A DNA stretch of 64,000 nt. Origin: Candidatus Vagococcus giribetii (GTDB lineage: Bacteria; Bacillota; Bacilli; Lactobacillales; Vagococcaceae). This document shows, one piece after another, positions 1 to 8,795 of the stretch. The notes beneath the pieces were generated by a model. It did no database searches and was not told where the DNA came from. It saw only the letters and a list, made by a program, of their open reading frames with translations. The first letter of the stretch is position 1. Each line of letters starts with the position of its first letter. The translations under genes and the position numbers were made by a program. The stretch lies in NCBI RefSeq assembly GCF_017316185.1, contig NZ_JAFLVX010000011.1, forward strand, positions 62,001-126,000, read 5' to 3'.

Positions 1-350
1 TAACATCATTAGGACTGCCACTGCAGCTGTTAACATAATATTGATAATATCCCCTGTACCTGCAGCAACAAAAGCTTTGATTTCTGGGTTGAATTTAATA
101 ACGCCAGATCCTGCAAAAGCCGCACCACCGACAATCATGATTTTTGGTGGTGTTAAGTCAAATTGTTTCGCAATTAAACCACCAATGATTAAAGCTGTAC
201 CAACTTGGAAAATAAGAGCTGCATCAATAATTTTTTGAATAATTTCAATATGGTTGAAGTATTTTAAAATTGCTCCTAAAACCGCATTTGGAATCAAAGC
301 AACGATTGTACCTTGTGCTGTACCGGCTAATAATTTATTAAAAAATTCTT
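1..350. repeat. Copy 1 of duplicated EIIC gene segment
   Basis: This stretch aligns without gaps to about 3469-3818 (constant offset 3468). Only scattered, mostly third-position differences are seen, and one block near 205-265 is identical. Similarity ends abruptly at the extreme N-terminus. This indicates recent duplication or gene conversion between two EIIC-like genes. Confidence 0.85.
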
Positions 351-387
351 TTACTGTTAGTTTGTTTTCCCTTACTTCTGCTGACAT
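1..387 (-). CDS. EIIC-like membrane protein (PTS_EIIC_2 type), 3' part cut by window start
   Basis: The reading frame runs from an ATG at 387 leftwards and stays open to the window edge, so only the first ~129 residues are present. They are nearly identical to residues 15-140 of the complete paralogue at 2803-3855; only the first ~14 residues differ. An AGG-rich ribosome site lies upstream, and an in-frame ATG at 393 is less well spaced. The family (Pfam PTS_EIIC_2) consists of polytopic membrane proteins of about 350 residues, usually without linked EIIA/EIIB partners, so their status as true PTS transporters is unproven. Substrate unknown. Confidence 0.8.
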   Translation of the reverse strand, partial: MSAEVRENKLTVKEFFNKLLAGTAQGTIVALIPNAVLGAILKYFNHIEIIQKIIDAALIFQVGTALIIGGLIAKQFDLTPPKIMIVGGAAFAGSGVIKFNPEIKAFVAAGTGDIINIMLTAAVAVLMML

Positions 388-724
388 AGTCATTCCCTAC
401 CTTTTTCATTATCTACTTTGAGATATTTTTCACTTGTTGTGTTAAAAAAATATAATAATGGCATTACTTCTTTTATTTAACTCTTTGATATTACTGCTTT
501 AATCAACCTTTCTTAATTGTTTTTCTTTACATACTCACTATACAATTTTGTGAAATGAAATACAAATAACAAAAATTAATGGTGTTATTGATTTTTTTTA
601 TACCCTTCTAAAAAAAGCTTTAAAACAACGTTTGTTTTCTAAACTCAAACGAGTTACTGAAAACTTTCATCTTTTTTTAATGTTCATAAAGAAGTACCTT
701 TATTTTTTGTGAAGAAACTAGATA
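388..724. other. AT-rich upstream region of the EIIC-like gene, with two short inverted repeats
   Basis: No gene is seen in this ~340-base stretch between the partial EIIC gene and the panE-type terminator. It contains AAAACAACGTTTGTTTT (622-638), a near-palindrome centred on CG. It also contains AACTC-N4-GAGTT (642-655). Both are plausible regulator sites for the leftward EIIC gene, but no assignment can be made. Neither fits the CcpA cre consensus. Confidence 0.35.
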
Positions 725-726
725 AT

Positions 727-757
727 AAAAAGAGCTAATCTTTGATGGGATTAGCCC
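727..757 (-). terminator. Rho-independent terminator after the ketopantoate reductase gene
   Basis: Arms GCTAATC (734-740) and GATTAGC (749-755) form a stem with a short loop. On the minus strand it is followed by a run of T (AAAA at 727-730 on the plus strand). Confidence 0.85.
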
Positions 758-766
758 TTAAAAAAG

Positions 767-1708
767 CTATTTTGCTCCTAGAATTTCTTCTTTTCCATGA
801 ACTAATTGAGTTAAGAATTGACAGTAAGGTGTTTCAATCCCGTACTCTCGTCCTTTTCTGACAATAGCTCCGTTAATATAATCAATTTCTGTTAAACGAT
901 TATTGATAATCAAATCTTGATACATAGATGGATGATGAAGACCAATTGTTTCACGATTGTAACATGTTTTTATTTGAGCTAATACTTCTGGCACATTTAG
1001 TTCTGCTTTTTCATAAGCTGCAACTTGTGCAAACTCAGCCACAATGGATTCAACAATGGCATCAGCCACACTTGTTTCACCAAAACTGGCCATATTAGAA
1101 TCAAGAATCGTACATAAGCCATTCATCGTTCCGTTGACACAAGCTTTTTTGTAGATTGATGATAAAATATTATCTGAGTATCTTGCATTTAATTTCGCTT
1201 CATTCAAGACTTCGATGACTTCATTAGCTGAAGATTTACCTTCTGTTCCAAGATTTTGTAGATCAATTGTTCCATTACCAAATAATTTGGCTTTTCCTGG
1301 TCCTTCTAGTCCAGCCGTCCACATGGTGTTTCCTAATAAAATGTTACTTAATGGTACATATTGTTTAATCACATCTTCATGTCCTATTCCATTAAGTAGA
1401 CACAGAACTTTAGTTTGATCACCAACCATGCTTTTTATAGACTGCATCATCGCGTCTAATTGCATTGCTTTTGTAAATAAAATCACTAAATCAGCAGAAA
1501 AATTCAAAGTTTCTAACTCATTTTGATGATAGATCACAATTTTTTCAGCAATTTCTTCACCATTGAAGTTTGCTCTTAACCCATGTTCTTTTATAAGGTC
1601 AATATGTTCTTGCCAACCATCGATTAACACAACTTCATTTCCTGCTTGATGTAACATTAAACCAAAACGACTTCCCATTGCTCCTGCGCCTGCAATAATA
1701 ATTTTCAT
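767..1708 (-). CDS. 2-dehydropantoate 2-reductase family protein
   Basis: The 313-residue product belongs to the ApbA/PanE family of NADPH-dependent reductases that convert ketopantoate to pantoate in coenzyme A synthesis. The N-terminus shows the dinucleotide-binding motif GAGAMGSRFG, and the C-terminal helical domain is complete. The ATG at 1708 is preferred over an upstream GTG (1717) because AGGAG lies about 10 bases before the ATG and almost touches the GTG. It is divergent from a LysR gene and flanked by two EIIC-like paralogues. It may therefore serve a transported 2-oxo or hydroxy acid rather than pantothenate synthesis; other pan genes are absent here. Confidence 0.85.
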   Translation of the reverse strand: MKIIIAGAGAMGSRFGLMLHQAGNEVVLIDGWQEHIDLIKEHGLRANFNGEEIAEKIVIYHQNELETLNFSADLVILFTKAMQLDAMMQSIKSMVGDQTKVLCLLNGIGHEDVIKQYVPLSNILLGNTMWTAGLEGPGKAKLFGNGTIDLQNLGTEGKSSANEVIEVLNEAKLNARYSDNILSSIYKKACVNGTMNGLCTILDSNMASFGETSVADAIVESIVAEFAQVAAYEKAELNVPEVLAQIKTCYNRETIGLHHPSMYQDLIINNRLTEIDYINGAIVRKGREYGIETPYCQFLTQLVHGKEEILGAK

Positions 1709-1811
1709 ATAAGTCACTCTCCTAATTTTTTTATCAAAAGTATTTTAATTAAAAACAAAATAAAGCAAAATAAAACACTGCCAAAACCTTAAAAACCCTT
1801 TGTTTATATGC

Positions 1812-1817
1812 TATAAT
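1812..1817 (+). promoter_or_regulatory. Candidate -10 box for the LysR gene
   Basis: A perfect TATAAT lies 70 bases before the LysR start. The -35 region 17 bases upstream (TTAAAA) is weak, which would suit a regulated promoter shared with the divergent reductase gene. Confidence 0.45.
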
Positions 1818-1886
1818 AGAGTTTAGAAGTTATTAAAAATAATTAGATAACAATCGTTAGATAATACGAATGGACAAGGTGATTTG

Positions 1887-2783
1887 ATGAATATTCAACA
1901 ACTAAAATATTTTATTGAAATTGCAAATACAAAGAATTTATCCGCTGCAGCACGAAATTTATTCGTGACTCAACCAACTCTTTCTCTCGCTTTAAAAAAA
2001 ATGGAAAGCGAGTTAGGTACATCTCTTTTTACTCACACCGACACACCATTTCAGCTAACCAATTCTGGTGTTTATCTGTTTGAAGAAGGTCAGCATATTG
2101 TTGATCAGTTCGATCAATTAATTACAGACATTCATAACATGAATAAAAACTCTTCTGAGAAAAAGAAAAAAATCAAACTTGGCATTACAACACTCTTTTC
2201 AGTACAGTTTATGCAAGAGATTTCCCAATACTTAGCCACTCACCCTCATGTAGACTTAGTCATTAAACAAGATGGCTCACCTTTTCTACAAGGACTACTC
2301 AATCAAGGTGAATTAGATATTGGCCTCATTTCATTTCCAAACCTTTACCCTGAAACCATTTCTATGGAAGCACTTGGTACCTCAACAAGAGGATATCATG
2401 TCTACGTAGTTGTGCCTGAGAAAAACCCACTTTCTAAAAAGAAAGAACTTACTTTTAAAGACTTAGAAGGTCAGCGATTCTCTACATTAACGACTAATTT
2501 TATGTTGGGTCGTCTACTTGTAGACCGTGCAACTGATTATGGTTACCAACCAAACATAGTTCTAAGAAATGATGATTTACAAGTGTTGCTTCATAGTGTG
2601 AATAAAAATGAATCAATTAGTATTCTACCAATTGAATACAAAGAAGTCGGTAAAAGTGATCAAGTCAAATGGATCCCTTTAATTGATAAATATGATTACT
2701 TCCCAATTGGGATCGCTCTTCGAAAAGACTATCATGTCACAAAAGATATTAAAGATTTCATCGAGATTATTAAGAACAATTAA
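1887..2783 (+). CDS. LysR-family transcriptional regulator
   Basis: The 298-residue protein has the usual LysR size. Its N-terminal winged HTH (MNIQQLKYFIEIANTKNLS..., residues 1-60) is followed by a periplasmic-binding-like effector domain (about 90-295). The ATG at 1887 is chosen because AAGGTGA is well spaced; a TTG immediately upstream is not needed. It is divergent from the reductase and convergent with the complete EIIC gene, so it probably regulates one or both. The effector is unknown. Confidence 0.9.
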   Translation: MNIQQLKYFIEIANTKNLSAAARNLFVTQPTLSLALKKMESELGTSLFTHTDTPFQLTNSGVYLFEEGQHIVDQFDQLITDIHNMNKNSSEKKKKIKLGITTLFSVQFMQEISQYLATHPHVDLVIKQDGSPFLQGLLNQGELDIGLISFPNLYPETISMEALGTSTRGYHVYVVVPEKNPLSKKKELTFKDLEGQRFSTLTTNFMLGRLLVDRATDYGYQPNIVLRNDDLQVLLHSVNKNESISILPIEYKEVGKSDQVKWIPLIDKYDYFPIGIALRKDYHVTKDIKDFIEIIKNN

Positions 2784-2800
2784 TAATCTCGATGTTTTTT
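2759..2800 (+). terminator. Terminator overlapping the LysR stop codon
   Basis: A perfect 14-bp stem (CATCGAGATTATTA at 2759-2772, its complement at 2781-2794) with an 8-base loop is followed by six T. The stop codon lies inside the stem. It ends the LysR message and may also act on the opposing EIIC transcript, whose stop is only 9 bases away. Confidence 0.95.
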
Positions 2801-2802
2801 TA

Positions 2803-3855
2803 TTATCCTTGGTATTTAAAGACTACGTTACTATCATAAAGTTTTAACGTTTTTTCAAATAACATTTTTGAAACTAATCCCATTGCGATTGGTACAACAA
2901 ACCAACAAATAACTAATAAGAAGAAGTTTAACCCTGCATCTAATGAAGCAAGTGGTCCTACTAAACCTACTAAACCAAATCCTGCTGAGTTTGGTGTTCC
3001 TGAAATGTTGAACATCGCTACTGGAATGGCTGAAACTGCGGCTGTTACTAAACATGGAATCAAGATTACTGGGTACTTAAATAGGTTAGGCATCATCATT
3101 TTCATACCACCTAAAGCAACTGCTAATGTTACTCCTGATTCGTTAACTTTCCAAGAGTTGATGACTAAAACGATTGTTGTTGCTGCAATCCCCATAGCCG
3201 CAGCCCCTGCTGACACACCATTTAATTGAATTGCCATACCGATTGCTACTGTTGTAATTGGAGAAATAATCAATGCTGCGAATGAACAAGCAATTAAAAT
3301 ACTTGCAATCACTGGTTGGAAATCTGTAAATGTATTGATTAATTTACCAATTAGTGCAGTGATTTGAGTCACATATGGATATGTTAGCATACCGATTAAT
3401 CCAGCACCGATACCTACTACAATTGGTAGCGCTATTATTTCTGTGGAACCAAATTTATTACCTAACCACATCATCATCAGGACTGCTACTGCGGCTGTTA
3501 ACATGATATTGATAATGTCACCTGTACCTGCTGCAACAAAGGCTTTGATTTCTGGGTTGAATTTGATAACGCCAGAACCTGCAAAAGCCGCGCCACCAAC
3601 GATCATGATTTTTGGTGGCGTTAAGTCAAATTGTTTTGCGATTAAACCACCAATGATTAAGGCTGTACCAACTTGGAAAATAAGAGCTGCATCAATAATT
3701 TTTTGAATAATTTCAATATGGTTGAAGTACTTTAAAATCGCTCCTAAAACCGCATTTGGAATCAAAGCAACGATTGTACCTTGTGCTGTACCGGCTAACA
3801 ATTTGTTGAAGAAAATTTTTGGCGTCATTTTTGGGGCCTGTTCTACTTGAGTCAT
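2803..3855 (-). CDS. EIIC-like membrane protein (PTS_EIIC_2 type)
   Basis: The 350-residue polytopic membrane protein has about nine to ten hydrophobic segments and glycine-rich loops (for example IVGGAAFAGSGVIKFNPEIKAF). This matches the PTS_EIIC_2 family length. The ATG at 3855 is preceded by AAGGA. No EIIA or EIIB gene is nearby, so energy coupling is unclear. Its first ~140 residues repeat the gene cut at the window start. The neighbouring ketopantoate-reductase-like and LysR genes suggest a shared small-acid substrate, but this is inference. Confidence 0.85.
   Translation of the reverse strand: MTQVEQAPKMTPKIFFNKLLAGTAQGTIVALIPNAVLGAILKYFNHIEIIQKIIDAALIFQVGTALIIGGLIAKQFDLTPPKIMIVGGAAFAGSGVIKFNPEIKAFVAAGTGDIINIMLTAAVAVLMMMWLGNKFGSTEIIALPIVVGIGAGLIGMLTYPYVTQITALIGKLINTFTDFQPVIASILIACSFAALIISPITTVAIGMAIQLNGVSAGAAAMGIAATTIVLVINSWKVNESGVTLAVALGGMKMMMPNLFKYPVILIPCLVTAAVSAIPVAMFNISGTPNSAGFGLVGLVGPLASLDAGLNFFLLVICWFVVPIAMGLVSKMLFEKTLKLYDSNVVFKYQG
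3469..3818. repeat. Copy 2 of duplicated EIIC gene segment
   Basis: Partner of the repeat at 1-350, in direct orientation and 3.47 kb apart. Homologous recombination between the copies would delete the reductase and LysR genes. Confidence 0.85.
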
Positions 3856-3944
3856 GGCTAATTCCTTCTTTCACTTTTTCATATGACTTTAACTTTGAGA
3901 AAACATTCACTAGACACTGTACCAATTTATTTCATGACTATCCC

Positions 3945-3969
3945 AAGAGGCATAAATGTTATGCCTCTT
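3945..3969. repeat. Inverted repeat between the bkd operon and the EIIC gene
   Basis: An 11-bp perfect stem (AAGAGGCATAA / TTATGCCTCTT) has a 3-base centre. It lies downstream of the bkd operon and ~90 bases upstream of the EIIC start. No T-run follows on either strand, so it could be a weak bkd terminator or an operator or mRNA structure for the EIIC gene. Confidence 0.5.
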
Positions 3970-4006
3970 AAGTATGTCATGACTAGTCAGTTTGTTGATC
4001 TAATGA

Positions 4007-5305
4007 TTAGTAGATATCTGATTCACTTGAGAAACGAGCTAAGTTTTCTTTTACGTCTTTCAAGAATTTACCTGCTTGTTGACCATCTAAGATACGGTGG
4101 TCAATTGATAGACATAAGTTAACCATGTCTGCTGTTTTAAATCCGCCATCTTGAGTTGGAACAATACGTTTGTTGATTGATTCAACTTGTAAGATTGCTG
4201 CTTGAGGATGGTTGATAATACCCATAGAAGTCACTGAACCAATGCTTCCAGTATTGTTTAATGTAAATGTACCACCTTGCATATCAGCATTTGATAATGA
4301 TCCGTTACGTACATCTGTTGCTAAACGGTTAATTTCTTTTGTTAAGCCTGCTAATGATAAGTTATCAGCATTTTTAATAACTGGAACAAACAAGTTTTCA
4401 TCAGTTGTTACAGCGATTGATAAGTTAATATCGTTATGGTAGATGATGTTACCATCTTGCCAAGATGTGTTGATTTTTGGATTTTTCTTCATTGCTTGAA
4501 TAACTGCTTTAGCAAAGAATGGGAAGAAACTTAAAGAGATACCTTCTTGTTTCTTGAAGTCATTTTTCACGCTGTTACGTAGGTTAACAATGTTTGTCAC
4601 ATCTGCTTCAACCATGATCCATGCGTGTGGGATTTCATTAACACTTTGAACCATTTTCTTAGCGATTGCTTTACGCACGCCATCAGCTGGAACGACAGTG
4701 TCATTTGCTCCTGCTGCTACTGGAGCTGGTGCTGCTTTTGGCGCTACTGCTGCAGCTGGTGTTGGTGCTGCTACTGGAGCTTCAACTACAACTTCTTCTA
4801 CTGCTACTACTGGAGTAGTTCCAGGAACAAAGTTCAAGATGTCTTTTCTTGTAATACGACCTTCTTTACCAGTCCCTACTACTTCTGCTAAGTCAATTCC
4901 TTTTTCTTGAGCTAGTTTAAGAACTGCTGGAGAGAAACGTCCTGCTGCTTTTCCAGCAGGTTTTACTGGAGCCACTTTTGGTGCTTCTACTACTGGAGCA
5001 GGTGCAGTTGCTTCTGCTTTTGGTGCTTCTGCAACAACTTCTGCTACAGGTGCTTCTTCAGCGCCTTCAACTTCAAGAGTCATTAAAAGTGTACCAATTG
5101 GGTAATCTGTATCTAACTCTACAAAGATTTCTTTTACAACACCTTCAAAATCTGAAGGAACTTCTGTTGTTACTTTATCAGAAACCACTTCCATAAGTGG
5201 TTGGTATCTTTTTACTTTATCTCCAGGTTGTACTAACCAACCTACAACTGATGCTTCTGTTACACTTTCCCCTAAATGAGGTAGTAATACTTCTTTGATT
5301 GCCAT
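4007..5305 (-). CDS. bkdC: Branched-chain 2-oxoacid dehydrogenase E2 (dihydrolipoyl acyltransferase)
   Basis: The 432-residue E2 core moves acyl groups from E1 to CoA. Residues 1-77 are one lipoyl domain with the target lysine in SDKVTTEVP (Lys44). Ala/Pro/Val-rich linkers (about 80-120 and 170-195) surround an E3-binding domain (RFSPAVLKLA to ITRKDI). The C-terminal acyltransferase domain carries the active-site DHRILDG motif (His403, Asp407). It is last in the ptb-buk-bkdD-bkdA-bkdB-bkdC order. The linked ptb and buk genes favour a branched-chain complex over pyruvate dehydrogenase. Confidence 0.92.
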   Translation of the reverse strand: MAIKEVLLPHLGESVTEASVVGWLVQPGDKVKRYQPLMEVVSDKVTTEVPSDFEGVVKEIFVELDTDYPIGTLLMTLEVEGAEEAPVAEVVAEAPKAEATAPAPVVEAPKVAPVKPAGKAAGRFSPAVLKLAQEKGIDLAEVVGTGKEGRITRKDILNFVPGTTPVVAVEEVVVEAPVAAPTPAAAVAPKAAPAPVAAGANDTVVPADGVRKAIAKKMVQSVNEIPHAWIMVEADVTNIVNLRNSVKNDFKKQEGISLSFFPFFAKAVIQAMKKNPKINTSWQDGNIIYHNDINLSIAVTTDENLFVPVIKNADNLSLAGLTKEINRLATDVRNGSLSNADMQGGTFTLNNTGSIGSVTSMGIINHPQAAILQVESINKRIVPTQDGGFKTADMVNLCLSIDHRILDGQQAGKFLKDVKENLARFSSESDIY

Positions 5306-5329
5306 AATTGACTTCCTCCTAAAACTTTT

Positions 5330-6316
5330 TTAAAACTCTGCTAATTCTCTCATTGCTTCTAATACTTGATCTTCATTTACTAAGAATTCTCTTTCAAGTG
5401 ATAAAGCATATCCCATACTTGGAGCATCTGGTCCAGCTAAACGTTGGATCGGTGCATCTAAGTCAAATAAAGCATCTTCAGCGATCATTGCTGCGATTTC
5501 ACTAATAACTGTTCCTTCTTTGTTATCTTCAGAAATTAATAAAACTTTACCTGTTTTCTTCGCTGCGTTTACTAATGTTTCTCTATCTAATGGGTATAAA
5601 GAACGAACGTCAACTACTTCAGCATCAATACCTTCTCCAGCTAATTTTTCTGCTGCATTAATGGCATGTTGTAAGACCATTCCATAACCAATAACTGTGA
5701 TGTCGCTACCTTCGCGAACAACGTTAGCTTTTGTAATATCTACTACATAATCTTCAGTTGGAACTTCATCTTTTAATAGACGGTATAAGCGTTTATGCTC
5801 ATAGAAGATAACTGGGTCATCAGATCTAATAGCTGCTTTAATCATACCTTTAGCATCATATGGATTTGATGGTGTTACAACGCGTAAACCTGGTTGTCCA
5901 CAGAATAATTTTTCAGTTGATTGAGAGTGGTATAAACCACCACGAACACCACCACCATAAGGCGTACGGTAAACGATAGGAGCAGTCCAGTCACCTTTAG
6001 TACGGTAGCGCATTGTACGAGCTTCTGAAAGAATTTGGTTAGTTGCTGGTAAAATGTAGTCAGCAAATTGGAATTCACCAATCGCACGGTATCCACGAAC
6101 ACCTAAACCAACTGCTAATCCACCGATTAATCCTTCTGTTAAAGGAGTGTTAAAACATCTGTCATCTCCAAATTTTGCTGCTAAACCTTTGGTAACACCG
6201 AAAACGCCACCTTTTTCTCCACCAACGTCTTCTCCAAAGATAACTACTTTCTCATCACGAGCCATTTCCTCAGAAATCCCTAAGTTAATTGCTTCTAAAT
6301 ATGTCATTTCAGCCAT
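5330..6316 (-). CDS. bkdB: Branched-chain 2-oxoacid dehydrogenase E1 beta subunit
   Basis: The 328-residue beta subunit of the thiamine-diphosphate E1 component has standard length and conserved blocks such as FGEDVGGEKGGVFGVTKGL, NTPLTEGLIGG, PYGGGVRGG, and a C-terminal VDVRSLYPLDRE. With BkdA it decarboxylates branched 2-oxoacids and reductively acylates the E2 lipoyl group. A GAGAGG site precedes the ATG. It is 24 bases upstream of bkdC and 31 bases downstream of bkdA in a single transcription unit. Confidence 0.92.
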   Translation of the reverse strand: MAEMTYLEAINLGISEEMARDEKVVIFGEDVGGEKGGVFGVTKGLAAKFGDDRCFNTPLTEGLIGGLAVGLGVRGYRAIGEFQFADYILPATNQILSEARTMRYRTKGDWTAPIVYRTPYGGGVRGGLYHSQSTEKLFCGQPGLRVVTPSNPYDAKGMIKAAIRSDDPVIFYEHKRLYRLLKDEVPTEDYVVDITKANVVREGSDITVIGYGMVLQHAINAAEKLAGEGIDAEVVDVRSLYPLDRETLVNAAKKTGKVLLISEDNKEGTVISEIAAMIAEDALFDLDAPIQRLAGPDAPSMGYALSLEREFLVNEDQVLEAMRELAEF

Positions 6317-6347
6317 TTTATTTCAATCCTCTCTTATATCGTCTTAA

Positions 6348-7334
6348 TTATTTCGCGTAAACTTCGTCTAATAATGATGATGCTACTGGATCTGGCATTG
6401 CTTCTGCTTCGTCTGTCGCTTTATTGATTTCATCACGAACTTCTTCGTCCATTTTGTCTAACTCTTCTTGAGTTAAATATTTTTCAGCGATTAATTGTTT
6501 TTGCATTTCATCTAGTGGATCATGTTTTTTCATTTCTTCGATTTCTTCTTTAGAACGATATACGTTATGATCATCATCAGCAGAGTGAGATGTTAAACGA
6601 GATACTTTAAGTTCGATTAATTTAGGTCCTAAACCTTTACGAGCATCTTCTACTGCTTTTTTGAAAGTTAAGTAAACTTCAGTAAAGTCGTTTCCATCAA
6701 CTGTAACGCCTTCAAATCCGTAACCAACTGCACGTGAACTCATGTTTTCACCAGCATATTGTTCTTCAATTGGTACTGAGATAGCGTATTCATTGTTCTC
6801 AATAACGAAGATTAATGGTAATTTTTTAACACCTGCAAAGTTCATTGCTTCTTGTACTTCACCTTGGTTGGCAGATCCTTCACCAGTTGTTGTTAACGTA
6901 ACAAAATCTGATTTTTCTAATTGAGCTGAGTAAGCTACACCAGTTGCTAAAACCATTTGTGTACTTACAGTTGATGAGAATGCCACAATGTTATGTTCTT
7001 TTGAACCATAGTGGTTAGGCATCATACGACCATGTGATGATGGGTCATCTTCTTTACCAAATGAACCTAAAAGGATATCTTTTGATGTCATTCCCCATAC
7101 AAGACATGCTGTCATGTCACGGTAGTATGGTAAGAAATAATCTTTTTCGTGTTCAAAAGCCATAGCCATAGCTACTTGTGCTACTTCAGCACCTTGTCCT
7201 GAAATATTGAAAGATGTTTTACCAATACGAGTTAATTGCCATAGACGTTCGTCTAAACGACGACCTCTTAGTACCTCACGGTAAGCTTGGATAATCTCTT
7301 CTTTACTTAAACCTGATTTCTTTAACGTTTTCAT
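6348..7334 (-). CDS. bkdA: Branched-chain 2-oxoacid dehydrogenase E1 alpha subunit
   Basis: The 328-residue alpha subunit binds thiamine diphosphate through the GEGSANQGEVQEAMNFA...ENN motif. The conserved HYGS and SRLTSHSADDD (phosphorylation-loop-like) segments are present. The ATG at 7334 is chosen over a TTG at 7343 because AAAGG is correctly spaced for it. It is co-transcribed between bkdD and bkdB. Confidence 0.92.
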   Translation of the reverse strand: MKTLKKSGLSKEEIIQAYREVLRGRRLDERLWQLTRIGKTSFNISGQGAEVAQVAMAMAFEHEKDYFLPYYRDMTACLVWGMTSKDILLGSFGKEDDPSSHGRMMPNHYGSKEHNIVAFSSTVSTQMVLATGVAYSAQLEKSDFVTLTTTGEGSANQGEVQEAMNFAGVKKLPLIFVIENNEYAISVPIEEQYAGENMSSRAVGYGFEGVTVDGNDFTEVYLTFKKAVEDARKGLGPKLIELKVSRLTSHSADDDHNVYRSKEEIEEMKKHDPLDEMQKQLIAEKYLTQEELDKMDEEVRDEINKATDEAEAMPDPVASSLLDEVYAK

Positions 7335-7351
7335 ATTTATCAACCTTTCTA

Positions 7352-8764
7352 TTATTTATGAATGGCTTTGCCATAAGTGTCTAATGCTGCTTCTTGAATC
7401 ACTTCTGTTAATGTTGGATGTGGGTGAATTGCTTCCCCAATCTCAAGTGGTGAGGCATCTAAGTACATAGCAGTACTTGACTCAGCAATCAAATCTGTTG
7501 CATGTGGTCCGATGATAGAAACACCTAATAAATCGTCTGTTTCAACATCACGAATCACTTCCACAAAACCTTCTTTAGCGCCGTATACTAATGATTTACC
7601 ATTTCCAGCAAAATTGAATGTTCCAATTTTAACTTTTTTACCTTCTGGTACATTATCTTTTACATAACCAACACTAGCTACTTCTGGGTTAGTATAGACA
7701 CCACGAGGTACGTTTGTGTAGTTAAGTGGTTCAATGGTTTCACCTAATAAGTGATCAACAGCTAATTCTCCTTCTTTCATAGCTACGTGAGCTAATTGCA
7801 TCGTTGGAATACAGTCACCAATAGCATAGATATGACCTTCAGTTGTTTGGTAGAATTCATTTACTTCGATACCACGTTCGTTGTATTTCACTGATGTATT
7901 TTGTAAGCCTAAACCTTCAACTTTTGGTGAACGTCCAATGGCTACCATTACTTTATCAACTGTTAAAGTATCTTTTCCTTCAATAGCAACTTCAACTTGA
8001 CCTTTGCCAACTTTAGCTGACTCTACTTTAGAGCTTAATAAGATCTTGATCCCTTTAGCTTCTAAGCTTTTCTTCAATTGACGAGAAATAGTTGAGCTTT
8101 CATTGATTAATAATCTGTCTAAGAATTCAACGATTGTTACGTCAACGCCTAAACTGTTTAATAATGACGCCCACTCAACACCGATAACTCCTCCACCAAC
8201 GATTACGATTGATTTTGGTAATTCTTCAAGCTCTAACATGCCGTCCGATGATAGAATATCTTTCTCATCTAATGGTAAGTTAGGTAATGTTCTTGGTGTT
8301 GAACCTGTTGCGATAATCACGTTTTTAGGAACGATGATTTCTTCTTCTTTTGATTTATCATTGAAAGTCACTGCCACTGCACCTGAAACTGGTGAGAAAA
8401 TTGATGGGCCTAAGATAGCGCCTTCACCTTCAAGGACTTTAATTTTGTTTTTCTTACATAATCCTTGAACACCACCGTGAAGTTGGTCAATGATTGATTG
8501 TTTACGCTCTTGAATCTTTTTAAAGTTAACGACATGTTCACTTGTTGATTCGATTCCAAATTCTGATGCTTTATTGATTGTGTCAAATACTTCAGCACTT
8601 CTTAATAAGGCTTTAGTTGGAATACAACCTCTATGTAAACATGTTCCACCTAATTTGTTTTTTTCTACAATAGTAACGCTTAAGCCAGCTTGAGCTGCAC
8701 GAATTGCTGCAACATATCCACCAGTACCGCCACCTAAAATAAGTAAATCTGTTTGTTCTGCCAT
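7352..8764 (-). CDS. bkdD: Dihydrolipoamide dehydrogenase (E3) of the branched-chain complex
   Basis: The 470-residue flavoprotein reoxidises the lipoyl group of E2 with NAD+. It has an N-terminal FAD motif (GGGTGGYVAA), the redox disulfide GGTCLHRGCIPTK (Cys42, Cys47), an NAD motif (VIVGGGVIGVEWAS) and the C-terminal HPHPTLTE with the catalytic His. In this gene order it is the operon's dedicated E3. An AGGAGAG ribosome site precedes the ATG. Confidence 0.93.
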   Translation of the reverse strand: MAEQTDLLILGGGTGGYVAAIRAAQAGLSVTIVEKNKLGGTCLHRGCIPTKALLRSAEVFDTINKASEFGIESTSEHVVNFKKIQERKQSIIDQLHGGVQGLCKKNKIKVLEGEGAILGPSIFSPVSGAVAVTFNDKSKEEEIIVPKNVIIATGSTPRTLPNLPLDEKDILSSDGMLELEELPKSIVIVGGGVIGVEWASLLNSLGVDVTIVEFLDRLLINESSTISRQLKKSLEAKGIKILLSSKVESAKVGKGQVEVAIEGKDTLTVDKVMVAIGRSPKVEGLGLQNTSVKYNERGIEVNEFYQTTEGHIYAIGDCIPTMQLAHVAMKEGELAVDHLLGETIEPLNYTNVPRGVYTNPEVASVGYVKDNVPEGKKVKIGTFNFAGNGKSLVYGAKEGFVEVIRDVETDDLLGVSIIGPHATDLIAESSTAMYLDASPLEIGEAIHPHPTLTEVIQEAALDTYGKAIHK

Positions 8765-8795
8765 CTTACATCTCTCCTACTTTGAAATCTTTACT

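Noticed and set aside
622-638. cre site upstream of the first EIIC gene
   Set aside because: The near-palindrome centres on CG but lacks the TG at the 5' side and the required CA at the 3' side on either strand.
4625-5196. Open frames antisense to bkdC rich in Cys/Trp or Leu/Gln
   Set aside because: They mirror the Ala/Pro/Val-rich linkers of the E2 gene on the other strand and have no ribosome sites.
8103-8468. 121-codon plus-strand frame opposite bkdD
   Set aside because: It lies entirely within a well-conserved dehydrogenase gene on the other strand and has no family features.
4007-8764. Calling the complex pyruvate dehydrogenase
   Set aside because: The subunits alone would allow it, but linkage and order with ptb and buk match the branched-chain operon.
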